This document shows positions 47,190 through 58,745 of a DNA stretch of 64,000 bases, in pieces (position 1 is the first letter of the stretch; the number at the start of each line of letters is the position of its first letter). Where the stretch lies: assembly GCA_025642075.2 (NCBI GenBank), contig JAODUO010000944.1:1-64000 (forward strand), written 5' to 3'. The notes under the pieces were generated by a model. The model was not told the DNA's origin. It saw nothing but the letters and a program-made list of their open reading frames with translations, and did not search any database. Source of the DNA: Ridgeia piscesae (taxonomy: Eukaryota; Annelida; Polychaeta; Sabellida; Siboglinidae). The translations under genes and the position numbers were made by a program.

Positions 47190-47883
47190 ATGGTATCCGA
47201 CACGTGACTGGCGCTCCGTATCATCCATCCACCAACGGCTTAGCGGAACGCATGGTTCAAAGTTTCAAGAACGCTGTCAAAGCTGCCAGATCGGATCGAT
47301 CTATCCAACACAAGCTCGACAGATTTCTGTTTGCGTATCGCACAGCACCACATGCTACAACAGGACACAGTCCAGCTCAACTGTTGTTTGGTAGAAATCT
47401 GAAGTCGAGGTTGGATCTTCTGAAGCCGAACATCAAAGATAGTTGATGGGAGACTTCTGAAAAAAAGAGAAAGGAACTCTGGTTTCTTTTCAGAACGGAG
47501 AGAAGGTCATGGTTCGACACTATCACAGAGGACCGAAATGGCTAAAAGGAGAAGTGTTGGCGCGAATTGGTCCAGTACTGTACAAGGTTCTCGTAGACGG
47601 GGCTACGTGGAGACGCCACGTGGATCAGATGCGACGATCCGAGGGTGTAGAGTACAGGAACTATGACTACTCGTCAACGCAAGCACCGAGCGAAACGGCA
47701 GGGCCGTCGTCCGAGCCGAGCGAGGCCGCGGTTCCACCCGTGACAAGTGAACCAGCGGAACTGACGGAAGAGCAAGGGCGAAACGTGTCACCAGTAGCGG
47801 ATGATCGTGTTATAACTTTAAAGACAACTCGTTCGGGCCGGGTGTCCCGAGTTCCCGTTACGCTAAAGGACTATGTGTACTAG
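47137..47883 (+). pseudogene. Integrase C-terminal part of the LTR element
   Basis: YHPSTNGLAERMVQSF holds the third catalytic acid (Glu). FAYRTAPHATTGHSPAQLLF and, after a stop near 47445, the GPKWLKGEV...IGPVLYKV segment (GPY/F-like module) follow in another frame up to TAG at 47881. Confidence 0.85.
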
Positions 47884-47917
47884 AGACACTCGGACACAAA
47901 GAAAAAAACTGGGGAAG

Positions 47918-48094
47918 TGTTAGGTACCGTGCGGCACTTGCCGGTATTTTAAATGGACTTCATGGGACTTGACCAATCACAGCGGCTGTATTATACGACA
48001 CAGTTACGAAAGTCGGTTGTCGAGTGATAAAACTGGTTTTGGCACAATGTGAGTTGTCTCTGTATTATATTAGTTTTTGTTATAAGACATAACA
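47918..48094 (+). repeat. 3' LTR
   Basis: A 177-bp copy of the 5' LTR, TG...CA bounded, followed by the GAAAG duplication. Confidence 0.93.
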
Positions 48095-48099
48095 GAAAG

Positions 48100-48720
48100 G
48101 AATATGCAAGAGGTACAACACTATGTAGTTGGTGTATCCCCCTAACTGGAAGTAACAGCAACAACAGAGATAAATACATGAAAATTGCACCCATCCAAAG
48201 GTCTAACGTTATATCTTTTTATACGTCGTATATTATTTTCTTCAGAATCAGTTTCAATAATACATACAATCAATACATATTCGTTTATGCTTGTTTTCTT
48301 GTACTTGTGTCTGAATGACCTCACAGTTTTGGCATTCCATATACAGAAAGAGACACGTTCAACATTTGATGTAATGCAACACCTTACAAGCAATACAATA
48401 CTAGTATATGTCATCTAGTAACATGCACTGATATGCTTTGAACACGAATAAGCTATTTTGATTTTCACAAGATCTACACATATCAGTGTTTATATGACAT
48501 GATTTTGACACCAGTGCCGGTTTTTCGACAATACGTTCTAGTGCCATAGAGGTCCGCAAGATAAACAGTAGTAGTAGTAGTAGTAGTAGTAATAATAATA
48601 ATAATAATAGTAGTAGTAGTAGTAGAGAGTAGGAAAAGGAGAGTAGAGAGAGAAAGTAGAGTTGAAAAAGGTAAAATAATAATAATAATGACTTGCTCTG
48701 CGCCAATATCCTCGAATATC
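48100..48720. other. Unassigned DNA with a (TAG)n/(TAA)n tract
   Basis: A triplet tract at 48567-48625 reads TAG then TAA then TAG. No gene is recognised around it. Confidence 0.5.
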
Positions 48721-48744
48721 AAGCTCATGGCTCTCAAATCTGCT

Positions 48745-49202
48745 CAAAAGCAGCAGCATTGAGCTAGAAAAATTAGTAGAACGCGTGACAATAGTGATAG
48801 TACTGGATTAAATACTAGTGGATTAAATTACCATGCTGGATAATTAATTAATTACCAGTCGAAGTTTAAACAAATGCAATGTATTTGTTACTTAAATGTT
48901 TACCTTCGTCAAGTGATATGTTTAAGATATGCAATTAAGTCGATATTTACCTTACTGTTTCCTTTCATTCCTTTACGTAACCCAAGTCCAACTACGTTTG
49001 GATTCTTGCTTTTCCTACATATCTACTTATTTATTTATATTCTAAGGTGAACAAACTTCTCGATTCATAGTCAGATATCACCAGCAACAGTAATAAACTA
49101 AATATTATATATTTATTTTTACAGCGCAGAGTTGAACCTGTGATGACTAATGATTTGTTTAATTTTTGCAATTGTTTTAGTTATTTAGATTAAAGTCTAC
49201 AA

Positions 49203-49265
<63 letters not shown>

Positions 49266-49441
49266 TATATATGCCTATATATATATATATCTATATATCC
49301 TAATATGATATATATGCACTATATATATGATATATATGATATATATATGTATATATATATATATATATATACATTGTATTAATAAACAATGTAGTGTTGG
49401 ATTCAATGCAATACATGTATGTATTCATTTAAACAGTAAAC

Positions 49442-49496
<55 letters not shown>

Positions 49497-49705
49497 ACTT
49501 GACTGGTAATTAATTAATTATCCACATGGTAATTTAATCCACTAGTATTTAATCAGAGGGCGTGTATATTAGTATATGAGAGGGCTTGACAGGCAGTCGC
49601 ACAAATCTTGAATATAATGCGATCGTGCACATGGAGTCAATGCAATGATTTCAAAAGCGGCAGCACTGAGCCAAACAAATTAGTAGAACGCGTGACTACC
49701 CTTGC
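48745..49705. repeat. Pair of rearranged repeats around (TA)n tracts
   Basis: 48798-48857 is the inverted copy of 49499-49556 (ACTAGTGGATTAAATTACCA and GATAATTAATTAATTACCAG). 48743-48795 and 49650-49702 are direct copies (CAGCAYTGAGC and AATTAGTAGAACGCGTGAC). Between them lie (TA)n tracts at 49205-49375 and 49445-49493. Confidence 0.8.
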
Positions 49706-49800
49706 CAATAAGCTGTGCATAACAGTGTTTTGATTTATACTTTGCCGAGCTCATCACCGACTTACTGCTAGCCGCATGGCTCGCAATGTGCTTCCGGCCA

Positions 49801-49851
<51 letters not shown>
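49801..49851. repeat. (TA)n microsatellite
   Basis: About 25 TA units at the 3' end of the adjacent minus-strand SINE. Confidence 0.95.
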
Positions 49852-49852
<1 letters not shown>

Positions 49853-49855
<3 letters not shown>

Positions 49856-50132
49856 CTGCGATGCATACCCTATGAGTACTCGGTGAGATGTCGTCTTTGC
49901 ATCCTGACAAACCTGTTCAATTAATTTCTGGGAAGCAATCAGGCACGCTGAAGTTACTGTTCGTAAACAAATATCGACCGCTGTCCGTAGCCACGTGCTC
50001 ATTAATACAGCTGGTTGAACCAGAGCAAATTATAGTGAACTGGACGAGGTTTTAAAAGGCAGCAAGTCGATTCGAAGCCATAATCTCTTAATCTTTCACA
50101 CCGACGTTTTAACCATTCAACTATCACTCTTC
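49853..50132 (-). mobile_element. tRNA-derived SINE, copy 2
   Basis: On the minus strand a tRNA-like head has an A box (TAGTTGAATGGTTA) and a B box-like GCTTCGAATCG. The body contains CCAGCTGTATTAATGAG and CGTGGCTACGG, shared with the SINE at 55.7-56.0 kb. The 3' end runs into the (TA)n tract. Confidence 0.65.
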
Positions 50133-50302
50133 ACAATGAACGTGTTGTTTTTACATTCGTTGCTATTACATGTTGATATTACATTCGGCGTACTCGTCGG
50201 TATTTGCCTCTTTCTGTTATAGCAATTATTGCACGTGCGCTAGTCATTAGTAGACTTATTATCATCATGCTGTCGGTCGTGATGCGACAAAGACTGCTTT
50301 CA

Positions 50303-51013
50303 TTACTTGACTATTCCTCTCCATTGATCTCTCTGCTGTGAGAGTGATGTCCACGAGTTGGTCTTAATGTCTCTCAGCTGCAGGTTTCTCTTGATGGTAT
50401 CCTTGAAACGGAGACGAGGGCGCCCTCTCTTTCTGTGATCAGAAGACAGTTGAGAATAGAGAACCTGCTTCTGTAGCCTGTCTGGTGACATCCTTATGAG
50501 GTGTCCAGTTAAAAGAAAATTCTTTCTGATCAGAAGATCTTCCATAGATGGCAGCCGTGTCCGTTCGAGTATTTCCTTGTTTGTCACTTTGTTCGTCCAG
50601 GTTATCCTCATGATTGAACGCAGATGTCGCATCATGAAGGCATGCGGCTTTTTCACCTGTCGTGTGTACACTGTCCTGGCCTCGGCTCCGTACAGGAGGG
50701 TGGACAGCACGATTGCACGGTATATCTTGCCTTTTACCCGTATGGACACATGGTGGTTGGTACAGAGTCTCTGGCGTAGTCGGCCGAAAGATGCATCAGC
50801 CTTGGCCAGCCTCCTCTGTATTTCATCGTCAATGCATCCATTACTTGATATTGTGCTTCCGAGGTAGGTGAATTCCAGAACAGAGTTCTGATTGTTTCCA
50901 TCAACCGTGATATCCTCCTCTCGGGTTATTGTAGAATTGGATTGGTATAGCACCCCGGTCTTCTTGATGTGGATCTTCAGGCCGAACTTCTTTGACGTAT
51001 CGGAGAAAGCATG
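50303..51013 (-). mobile_element. RTE-like LINE, ORF2 C-terminal part
   Basis: A 216-codon frame carries the conserved post-RT region of such elements: FTYLGSTISSNGCIDDEIQR, AKADASFGRLRQRL, IYRAIVLSTLLYGAEA, NKEILERTRLPSMEDLLIRK and HRKRGRPRLRFKDTIKRNL. A further short stretch in other frames extends to about 51013 (LKIHIKKTGV-like), after which the similarity stops. RT catalytic motifs are absent, so the copy is 5'-truncated. Confidence 0.85.
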
Positions 51014-52330
51014 CTAGCACGTCAAACAACCAATCGAACTGGAAGGCCGTAGGGTTGGCAGCAAATCCACGATTGATTTGTGTCACGTTCCAGTAATTAA
51101 TTCACCCTCGTAGTGGCTGCTGTTTTCACTGGTAGATCTTTCCTCGATCGCTGGAGAACTCGATCGGCGGGTGCATGTCACGGCGAGTAACGCATTAGCG
51201 CCACGGCTCTGTACTCTTGAGCTCCAATTAGAGAGTATCGTTACCATGCAAGTGATGATCATGATCACTCAATCTTAGTGTTGCAGTTAACCGTCGTTCG
51301 GAGCAGACCTACATAATCGAGACTGTCAGCCGCGGACTGCGGCGTGTTCGGGTTTCTTTGGGAAACAGGTAAGATTCCCACCAATTGTTGGAGTATTGAC
51401 TCCCGTCTGATGCGGCAATACAGCCACTTGCTAGCAACACACTTAAGCAATTCTTACGATAGCAACCACCACAATCGCTGCATTGTCTCGGCATGTATTC
51501 GGTGTTTTTGTCTACCGAAGCAGCTGCAGCAGAGAGCAACTGTCTTGATGGTGTCACGGCTCTGCTAATGCCGCTGCCCTCTAAAAGACGGACATTCGGT
51601 GTACTTGTGGTGTACTCCACCCACAACCCTGAGTACCTGGATCGGAATAGATCATGTCGGTAGACGTCCTCGGATGGACACCTGTCGTAGAAGCTCTTAC
51701 ACCAGTGAAGTGATTTATCGAAGGCTTCCACTTTGCATCGGGTCTGGCAGTCTTCGTTAGTGTCCTGTGCTCGCGTGCTTCTGTCTATGCTCGGAGGAAC
51801 GCGATTATGTTGGAAGAGAGTTCTTCGGCTGGGTGATCATATCGCATCCACCTTGTGAACTCAAAGTGAATCTCTGGCTCTGACTTACTGCTGACGATAT
51901 GAAGAACAGTCGGGGAGAGAAGTTCAGACTGTCTTCCAACTTCTGTCACGGCAAGCGAAGCCCGTTAGCCGATCTAACCCCGTCCTCATATCCGAGACAG
52001 TCTTTTGACGGATGAGACAAATTGCCTCCATTTCTGAAATTATTTCGTTGATAACATTCGTTTTGGGGATCGTTTCCCCATATCTCCCCCGATCGTCGTG
52101 GGGATAGCACTGATGCATGTACCACGAACATCAACTTGTGCTCGCCCTTGTTGATGGTTACAGATTTTAAGAATTTTTCGAAATAGAGGCGTCTTCAATA
52201 GCCTTTCTTAGTCTGGCCATCACATTCGGGGGGGGGGGGAATCATGTCGGTTGTGCGAATTGACGGGTTAGTCTTTTGGATTGTTATCACCGTTTCCAAA
52301 TTTGGTACTTTGTTGACATAAGTAGAAATT
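51014..52330 (-). other. Unassigned DNA with coding-like minus-strand frames
   Basis: Minus-strand frames at 51309-51731 (140 codons, with a cysteine cluster CSDCGGCYRKNC) and 51924-52118 (NVINEIISEMEAICLIRQKT) look more protein-like than background and could be pieces of one decayed element. I do not recognise them. Confidence 0.3.
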
Positions 52331-52364
52331 ATACAATTTATATACATAACTTATTCAATCAAAA

Positions 52365-52366
<2 letters not shown>

Positions 52367-52414
<48 letters not shown>
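52367..52414. repeat. (TA)n microsatellite
   Basis: About 24 TA units next to the 3' tail of the inverted LINE copy. Confidence 0.95.
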
Positions 52415-52417
<3 letters not shown>

Positions 52418-52419
<2 letters not shown>

Positions 52420-52712
52420 CATAACCATAACCATAACCATAACCATAATATTTATTGACCCCATGTAGGTATATGATTTGTTGAAAGTACATACATTTCG
52501 TTAGTACTTTTATACAAGCATACATACACACATATTATATTATGGTAGCCAATACATACAAATGTGTGCACTTATAGTAATTCTTGTTGTACCAAACTAA
52601 AAAACCCACAATCATATATCATTTACAAACTGGGGTCTGTAGCTCCTATTAAGACAATAATGTCGCTGTCTACCATAATTTCATGGAATAAAGTAGTATA
52701 GAGTTAACATAA
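52418..52712 (-). mobile_element. 3' end of the CR1/jockey-type LINE, inverted copy
   Basis: The reverse complement matches the 3' UTR at 41090-41420 over about 290 bp (CACACATTTGTATGTATTG, GTACTAACGAAAT, GTACTTTCAACAAAT, GGGGTCAATAAATATTATGG). It ends in a (GGTTAT)n tail of about four units. It is a 5'-truncated insertion of the same family. Confidence 0.9.
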
Positions 52713-52978
52713 AAGCCGATCATTAAACTATACGCTGACAAACGGGTTAGTGTATATCTTGAAAGCCGATAATTATAGCATCGGTGCTCTTGCATAACCT
52801 TTTTCTAATGTTTGTTTTGAAGAAAAAACATACCCCATCGATTGCAAATGTGACATGTACCACATACTAAGAATGTCTTTATTGAAAACGCCAACTTGAG
52901 TAAAAAGGTACTGATGTCACTTTTGTTATTGTCTACGTTTTGTTTGCAGGCGAATGAAACGGACTCTACACACGGCAC

Positions 52979-54016
52979 ATGGCTATGTTTGGAAACATGA
53001 CGACATCTAGCATCAACACAACCGCTGAGAGTATTCGCGTGACACAAACTGTAAATGAGACGACAAGCGCCGAAATGGATAACATACGCATGCCGGACGC
53101 CTACATGAAGATTGCATCCGGTTCGGTTTCTGTTCTGGGCATTGTCGGAAACTTGATCGTGATCGTCGTCATTTCAAGGAGTACGATGTTGCGCAAAACG
53201 TTCACGAACATCTTGATATTGAACCAGAGCTGCATCGACTTTGCGTCGTCATGCTGTATCATGATAACAACTACATCTCGAACGCAAGTGGAAGGGCTAT
53301 CCGGAATTATGGGAGAGATATATTGTAGATTCTGGCTTAGCGACCTGCCGTTGTGGAGCTTTATGATATCGTCATCATATACGTTAATCCTTTTGACAGT
53401 TGAACGCTACATTGCCATTGTATATCCAATATTCCACCACACGTCATTCAAGAGGACGACGGTTCTTGCATTGGCCATCGCCGCGTGGTTTCCTGGGTTT
53501 ATTTACATGTTGTGCTTCCTTGTACCGACATCCGGTGTAACAGAAGGCCGCTGTATGATCATGGAAATCTTCGCCAGTGCCTCGTGGAAGAAGTTTACTG
53601 GCGTGATGTTATTCATCATTCAGTATCTCATTCCCATCGCTGTCTTTCTTACGTGCTACAGCAGGATCATTGCCCACCTTCGAAGTCGAGTACATCCACA
53701 ACTTCCACAATCCGTTGGAAACGAGGCTGTGTCAATTAAATCCCGCGCCAGACGCAACGTTCTGAAGACGCTAACTATCATCGTCGTTTGCTACCTATTA
53801 TGTAACTCGTGGAATCAATTCCTTTTTCTCGCGCACAATTTCGGCTACCCCATTGATTACTCTGGCGCGTTTTATAACTTCACGGTCATAGCAATGTTTG
53901 CCAATTCTTGCATCAACCCAATTATTTACGTACTAAAATATGAGGCTTACCAGAAAGAGTTTCGAAAAATATTCTTCAAATGCGGAGCAAATACGCCCAC
54001 TGTAACTACGTCATGA
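52979..54016 (+). CDS. Class A (rhodopsin-like) GPCR, orphan
   Basis: A single open exon of 345 residues with seven hydrophobic segments. N-glycosylation sites at N6, N13 and N26 mark an extracellular N-terminus. Family landmarks: GN in TM1 (N58), D87 in TM2, C116 and C192 for the TM3-ECL2 disulfide, ERY at 142-144, P219 in TM5, NPIIY at 313-317. It couples ligand binding outside to G proteins inside; the ligand is unknown. The TM6 CWxP motif reads CNSW, so both Trp and Pro are replaced. An in-frame TGA lies 24 bases upstream, so the start is here; a TTTGTTTGCAG just before suggests a 5' UTR acceptor. It resembles an invertebrate subfamily with CWSWNQ in TM6. Confidence 0.92.
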   Translation: MAMFGNMTTSSINTTAESIRVTQTVNETTSAEMDNIRMPDAYMKIASGSVSVLGIVGNLIVIVVISRSTMLRKTFTNILILNQSCIDFASSCCIMITTTSRTQVEGLSGIMGEIYCRFWLSDLPLWSFMISSSYTLILLTVERYIAIVYPIFHHTSFKRTTVLALAIAAWFPGFIYMLCFLVPTSGVTEGRCMIMEIFASASWKKFTGVMLFIIQYLIPIAVFLTCYSRIIAHLRSRVHPQLPQSVGNEAVSIKSRARRNVLKTLTIIVVCYLLCNSWNQFLFLAHNFGYPIDYSGAFYNFTVIAMFANSCINPIIYVLKYEAYQKEFRKIFFKCGANTPTVTTS

Positions 54017-54460
54017 TGTGCAACTCCTTGCTCTTTTCGACATTAAAACAGGGTGTTAAACATTGTGCCTATACGACCCATATAATTCGTAATCATTGTA
54101 ACAACATAATTTGTATAGATCCGCGGGGATGTGTATTTCAAAAATCTTATTTACGCAAGTGTTTGCTGTAGTATGCCATGTTTTTCTTGCGGACTTGTGA
54201 AGATTGATTGACGATACTTCGCAAGAGGGCACGGTATTTAGTTATATAATTATGATACAACTGCCGTTGGTTCGTTGGTTCGTTGATCCCTAGGTGGGTG
54301 TAAGCTCATTCTTCTTCAAGCAATGCACACTCTAGTTAATGTTCAATTTATTTAAGATTGAATCTTAAAGACATGACTTACATATTACAATTAGTGTGTA
54401 TCAATTGTATATAACATCTTCATGTCATACTGTGTCTTATAAATATAGCGAAATGTATTC

Positions 54461-54541
<81 letters not shown>

Positions 54542-55040
54542 GTTTAACATATAAATGTGGTGTACAACTGTTATTTGAATTGTTGGTTTATTAATACATT
54601 CGTTATTATTATAATTGTATTATTGTTCTTCTATGTATTCAGAAAGCGATTGAACACTAATTGATATTTTACATAATAAAATATAAAACGTGACTATTTT
54701 ATGAAAGGACGATGTTATGTTGTTATTATAGTCTTAGTTTCATAATGGTGTCTTGTGGTTTGAAGACCCGAGGTCACAATAAAGGGGACTCTGGGTGGCA
54801 AATCGATGCACAACAAAGAACAATACGCATTTATCACGTTAAAGGACAATATTGGATGACAGTTCAGGTAATGAGAGCAGTGTATACGTCATGTCTAGAA
54901 TGAAGCGTCAATACCTACTAACGAAGACCTTGCACTGACAGAATCCTATCGCTGAATAATCCAAACACATGACTGCAAATGCCTACAATGGACCTTTACT
55001 TACTGGAGCGCACACAGGTGTTGCGAAGTCTAAGTCTAGA
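54017..55040. other. Downstream region of the GPCR
   Basis: Holds a (TA)n tract at 54464-54538 and AATAAA-like signals near 54674. The 63-codon frame at 54712-54903 has no recognised domain. Confidence 0.5.
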
Positions 55041-55144
55041 TTCCATACGTACATAGATTCCACGATATGCGGATGCAATATGTAAGAACGTTACTGTGCC
55101 GTAGCCAGGATTTTGTATTGGAGGGGGCCACCCGACAACCAAGC

Positions 55145-55350
<206 letters not shown>

Positions 55351-55694
55351 TTAAATCTAACTCGCTTAAAATGAATACCGACATGACAACCAAGTTCACC
55401 GACAAATGTAGCGGGCAGTTCAGCAAAACCATTCACAGAAAGCGTCAAAGTTAGAACGAAAGAGTGAAACGACACATTATTAAAGAGATACGAACCCAAA
55501 GCTCCTACGTGACATAACCTATAGCCGGCCACCACATTCCTCACGCTACTCTCCCAAACCTATTGACAAAGACCATGACAAATACCTAAAATGTAGTCAC
55601 TTACTCTGATGAAACAATAATTAAACGCGTTGGCGTTCAACCAGTACCTTCACAATATGTATCGTTGCGTATTACAATTTATAAATTCACGATA

Positions 55695-56020
55695 GGTACA
55701 GGTAAGTTCTTAAATAGCGCAGTATCCAAGCCTCAGAATTGCTCAAAGCGCTTTACACATTACTTCCCTGGCAGACCGGTTCAATCAAACACCATCTCAA
55801 CTTCTCTGGGAAGCATCCAGCCAAATGCTACAATTAATGCGCGAAGACTGCTCGTACATATATCCACCACTATAGCCAGGTATTCATTTATACAGCTGAG
55901 TGGACAGGAGCAATGTAGAGTGAAAAAACTTGCCCAAGGTGTTAACACCGCAGCACAGGATTCGAACCCGGGTCCTCTTAGTCGAGAGTCCGACGCCATA
56001 CCCCTGAGCCACGGCGCTCA
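55695..56020 (-). mobile_element. tRNA-derived SINE, copy 1
   Basis: On the minus strand the head has an A box (GTGGCTCAGGGGTATGG) and an intact B box (GGGTTCGAATCC). The body contains GGGCAAGTTTTTTCACTC, CAGCTGTATAAATGAATACC and TGGCTATAG, and the 3' part has GTAAAGCGCTTTGAG. The order fits a tRNA-headed SINE with a conserved central domain. Confidence 0.8.
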
Positions 56021-57237
56021 AAGGAAGTGGCATTTTCCCAGTGCAAAATCTACGAGATTAATTGCTTGCTTTGGTTTCACCGAGGATTACAGCCGGGGCA
56101 AACGCTTCGATGAAAGTCGAACGGGCGATGGGAGATAGACGCATATCACGTGAACATAAAGGAAATGTGCGCAGCTCGTGTGTTACCCCGGCATACCTGA
56201 ATGCACTGGTGACGATGACACTAACAGAGAAATGCAATTAGACACTAGTCTAGTAACCGGGCTACCATTATTTTGAAGCCTTAATAGCCATATATGAACA
56301 CCGAGAATAATTACATTTTCATTGCTCTGTCAACTCTTATGCTGCAGCCAGCGACAGAAGTGGAGAATTCATAACTTATTGGAAGGATGACAATATTTTG
56401 CGACATTGGAGGACTGGGAAGGAAAATCTTACACAGCCTGAAACCCACTGTACATTATGATGTATGAATCAGGCAACCAGTTATTGGTTCTCCATTCCCC
56501 GCCACCCTAATTTGTTTCGGTATTGGGAAGGCATGGCCCCCCCTAGCCCCCTCTGGCTACGCCACTGCAACGTAATACATATAGTACTACGTTTACTCTG
56601 ATGCGAAAGATGACAAATCGAATCGTTCCGTGTAGGGATTCGGATGGTATTCGTAGATGAATCGGATAGAAAACTCCCATAAGTGAAATCCCTGGACATA
56701 GGCATTTCCAATTCGGCATGCCGTTTCTGTGTAATGACATGACATTATAACATAAAATTGGACAAACTGTGGACGTCATCAATCCGAGCAGGTCACCATC
56801 CATGTTGGATGCGTCCATTTCCGCCTCAGCAGTCTGTTTTCCTTGCCAGCTTCAGAGCTGTTACACTGTTCAACGAAAAAAACAAATTGGCTGCATAACG
56901 ACAGTTACTCGCTTGTTAATAAATATGAATTATATTCGTCACATGTTGCTTATAGCGTCACAACGTCGCCCCACAGCACCAAGGTAGAATTTACCTGCAC
57001 ATTTAGCGTGGCCCTCTGGTGATCGGACCTACCAAGGTAAATTGCGTGTCAACTCAGCATGAAGAAGTCGTAAAAGTGTCGGTAATTGCAATGAGTCGTC
57101 CACAGGTGTTGCTGTCTCCAAAGGCGACGGACGCGTTCAACGCAACTGACAAGTAAGTAGGATAGATCAGTGAGAAGAAGATGAATGTTTTTTATTTGCT
57201 CATCAAGGCCGATTGCGTGGTGCCTACGCAATGTAAC

Positions 57238-57301
57238 GTTATTAGATCTATCCAGTTGTAATACTATAGTAATATTATTACAACTGGATAGATCTAATAA
57301 A
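57238..57301. repeat. AT-rich palindrome in array unit 1
   Basis: TTATTAGATCTATCCAGTTG is followed, after about 20 bp, by its inverted copy CAACTGGATAGATCTAATAA. The other units (59677, 62215) have only the left arm, so the right arm is specific to unit 1. Confidence 0.85.
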
Positions 57302-57669
57302 GTATAATATCAGGGATACGCAATCTAAGATATGAAAGCAACATGCCGATTTAATAGTAATAATAAACGTATCATGTCGACCCAAAATATATTATCGCAT
57401 TTTACAGGAGTATCATACAGGCCGCTTAGACCTATTGCAGTAACTGTATATTGCGACTTTTGGCTGTCTCAAGAAAAATATGTTTATTCGTCTGTGAGGA
57501 CGTGATCATACCCCAGAAACTTCATCATTCCCAAACATAAAAACAGGGATTATGAAATAATTGAGAAGACAATTAACCAACATAATTCAGACTGAAATCA
57601 AACGACAGATACGTAATGCAAAGGTAGAATACAACGACAAAATGTAACTGCAATTTAAGGGGGGTAACA

Positions 57670-58745
57670 TGCAGGATGCCGGGAAGGCTCCTAAGACTCT
57701 TGCTGGGCAAATATAAAACAAAACAAATTGTTCTGTATCTTTCTGACCACACCGACCGGGCTGATCAATTTAATCATTGTTACTGTCGTGTCGACAGATT
57801 TGACTTTACTGCGGAATTGAGCCAGGTTTTAGAGAGTATGTACACTGATATCAATGATGACATAGAAGTAAAGTAAATTATCCCATAGGTTGTTCAGAGA
57901 GAATTAAACAAGTTTAACATCAGGAAAGCTACAGGGCCTGATAACCTCAGTGGTGGAATAGTGAAGGTATGCAGCGTTCAACTTTGCGATGTGCTTGTCA
58001 GTCTGTTCAACGTATCAGTCAGTTCAATTGTCATACCTGCCTTGGGGAAAATGTAGACTATTTATTCGTTGCTAAAAAGGCAAATGCTATGGAATTTAAC
58101 GATTTTTGCCCAATTGCTCTTACCCCCATTATCATGAAATGCTTTGAGAGAATAACGAGGTACCGCTTACTTAAACAGACAGAAGGCAAATCAGACCTTC
58201 TGCAGTTTGCACACAAGAGAAACGTAGGAGTAGAAGTTGCCATTTTATTCTAATCTCTATGATATGTCTCGAGTGACATGTACCATATAGAAATCCTCTG
58301 GTAGTACTAAGCATATGGCACTTTTGGCATGAAAAACAGAACTAAAGATAGGTTTAAAGTTGTTATGAGATTCATAACAAGTAATCTTCATGATGCACGC
58401 ATCCACCCAGACAAATGCGGGTGTTTTGTCAGAATCCTGTTTATAGATTACTGATCAGCGTTTAACACTATACATCCTCATTTGCTAGCAGAAAAGCTCA
58501 TTATCTTGAATGTTGCCCCTAAATTGATGGTGTAGTTGATTGATTTCCTTGACAACATATGTCAGGTTGTCAGATATCATAACGTATTCTCACAAGTGAA
58601 ACTTACATCCACCGGTGCCCCCCAAGGGATATTTCTGTCGCCTGTTTTGTTTATTATATATACAGATGATTTTAAGAGGAGTAGTTCCTTGTGTAGTCTG
58701 TATAAGTACGTCTGTATTACCATATTTCTCAAACAGTCATTTTAA
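57670..58745 (+). pseudogene. LINE reverse transcriptase fragment, unit 1
   Basis: Pieces: KATGPDNLSG, FNDFCPIALTPIIMKCFERI, FIDY followed by a TGA at 58452 and SAFNTI, then STGAPQGIFLSPVLFIIYTD. The YADD-like block is damaged (KYVCITIF). Confidence 0.8.

Larger units (their letters stand above)
43621..48099 (+). mobile_element. Ty3/gypsy LTR retrotransposon with target duplication
   Basis: Two LTRs of about 176 bp begin TGTTAGG; the 3' copy ends ATAACA. The element is flanked by GAAAG on both sides (43621-43625 and 48095-48099), a 5-bp target duplication. A candidate primer-binding site (TTGGCGACGAGGA) follows the 5' LTR, and a purine-rich tract (GAAAAAAACTGGGGAAG) precedes the 3' LTR. The order gag, protease, RT, RNase H, integrase places it in Metaviridae. 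The LTRs differ at few sites, so the insertion looks relatively young, yet pol is broken in several frames. Confidence 0.95.

Noticed and set aside
50070..50132. Functional tRNA gene
   Set aside because: The A and B boxes are tRNA-like but the stems do not close well, and a SINE body follows.
52418..52450. (GGTTAT)n as an interstitial telomere repeat
   Set aside because: The unit is not TTAGGG and it sits exactly at the 3' end of a LINE copy, so it is the element's tail.
55955..56020. Functional tRNA gene on the minus strand
   Set aside because: The B box is perfect, but the acceptor stem is not closed and the conserved SINE body follows directly.
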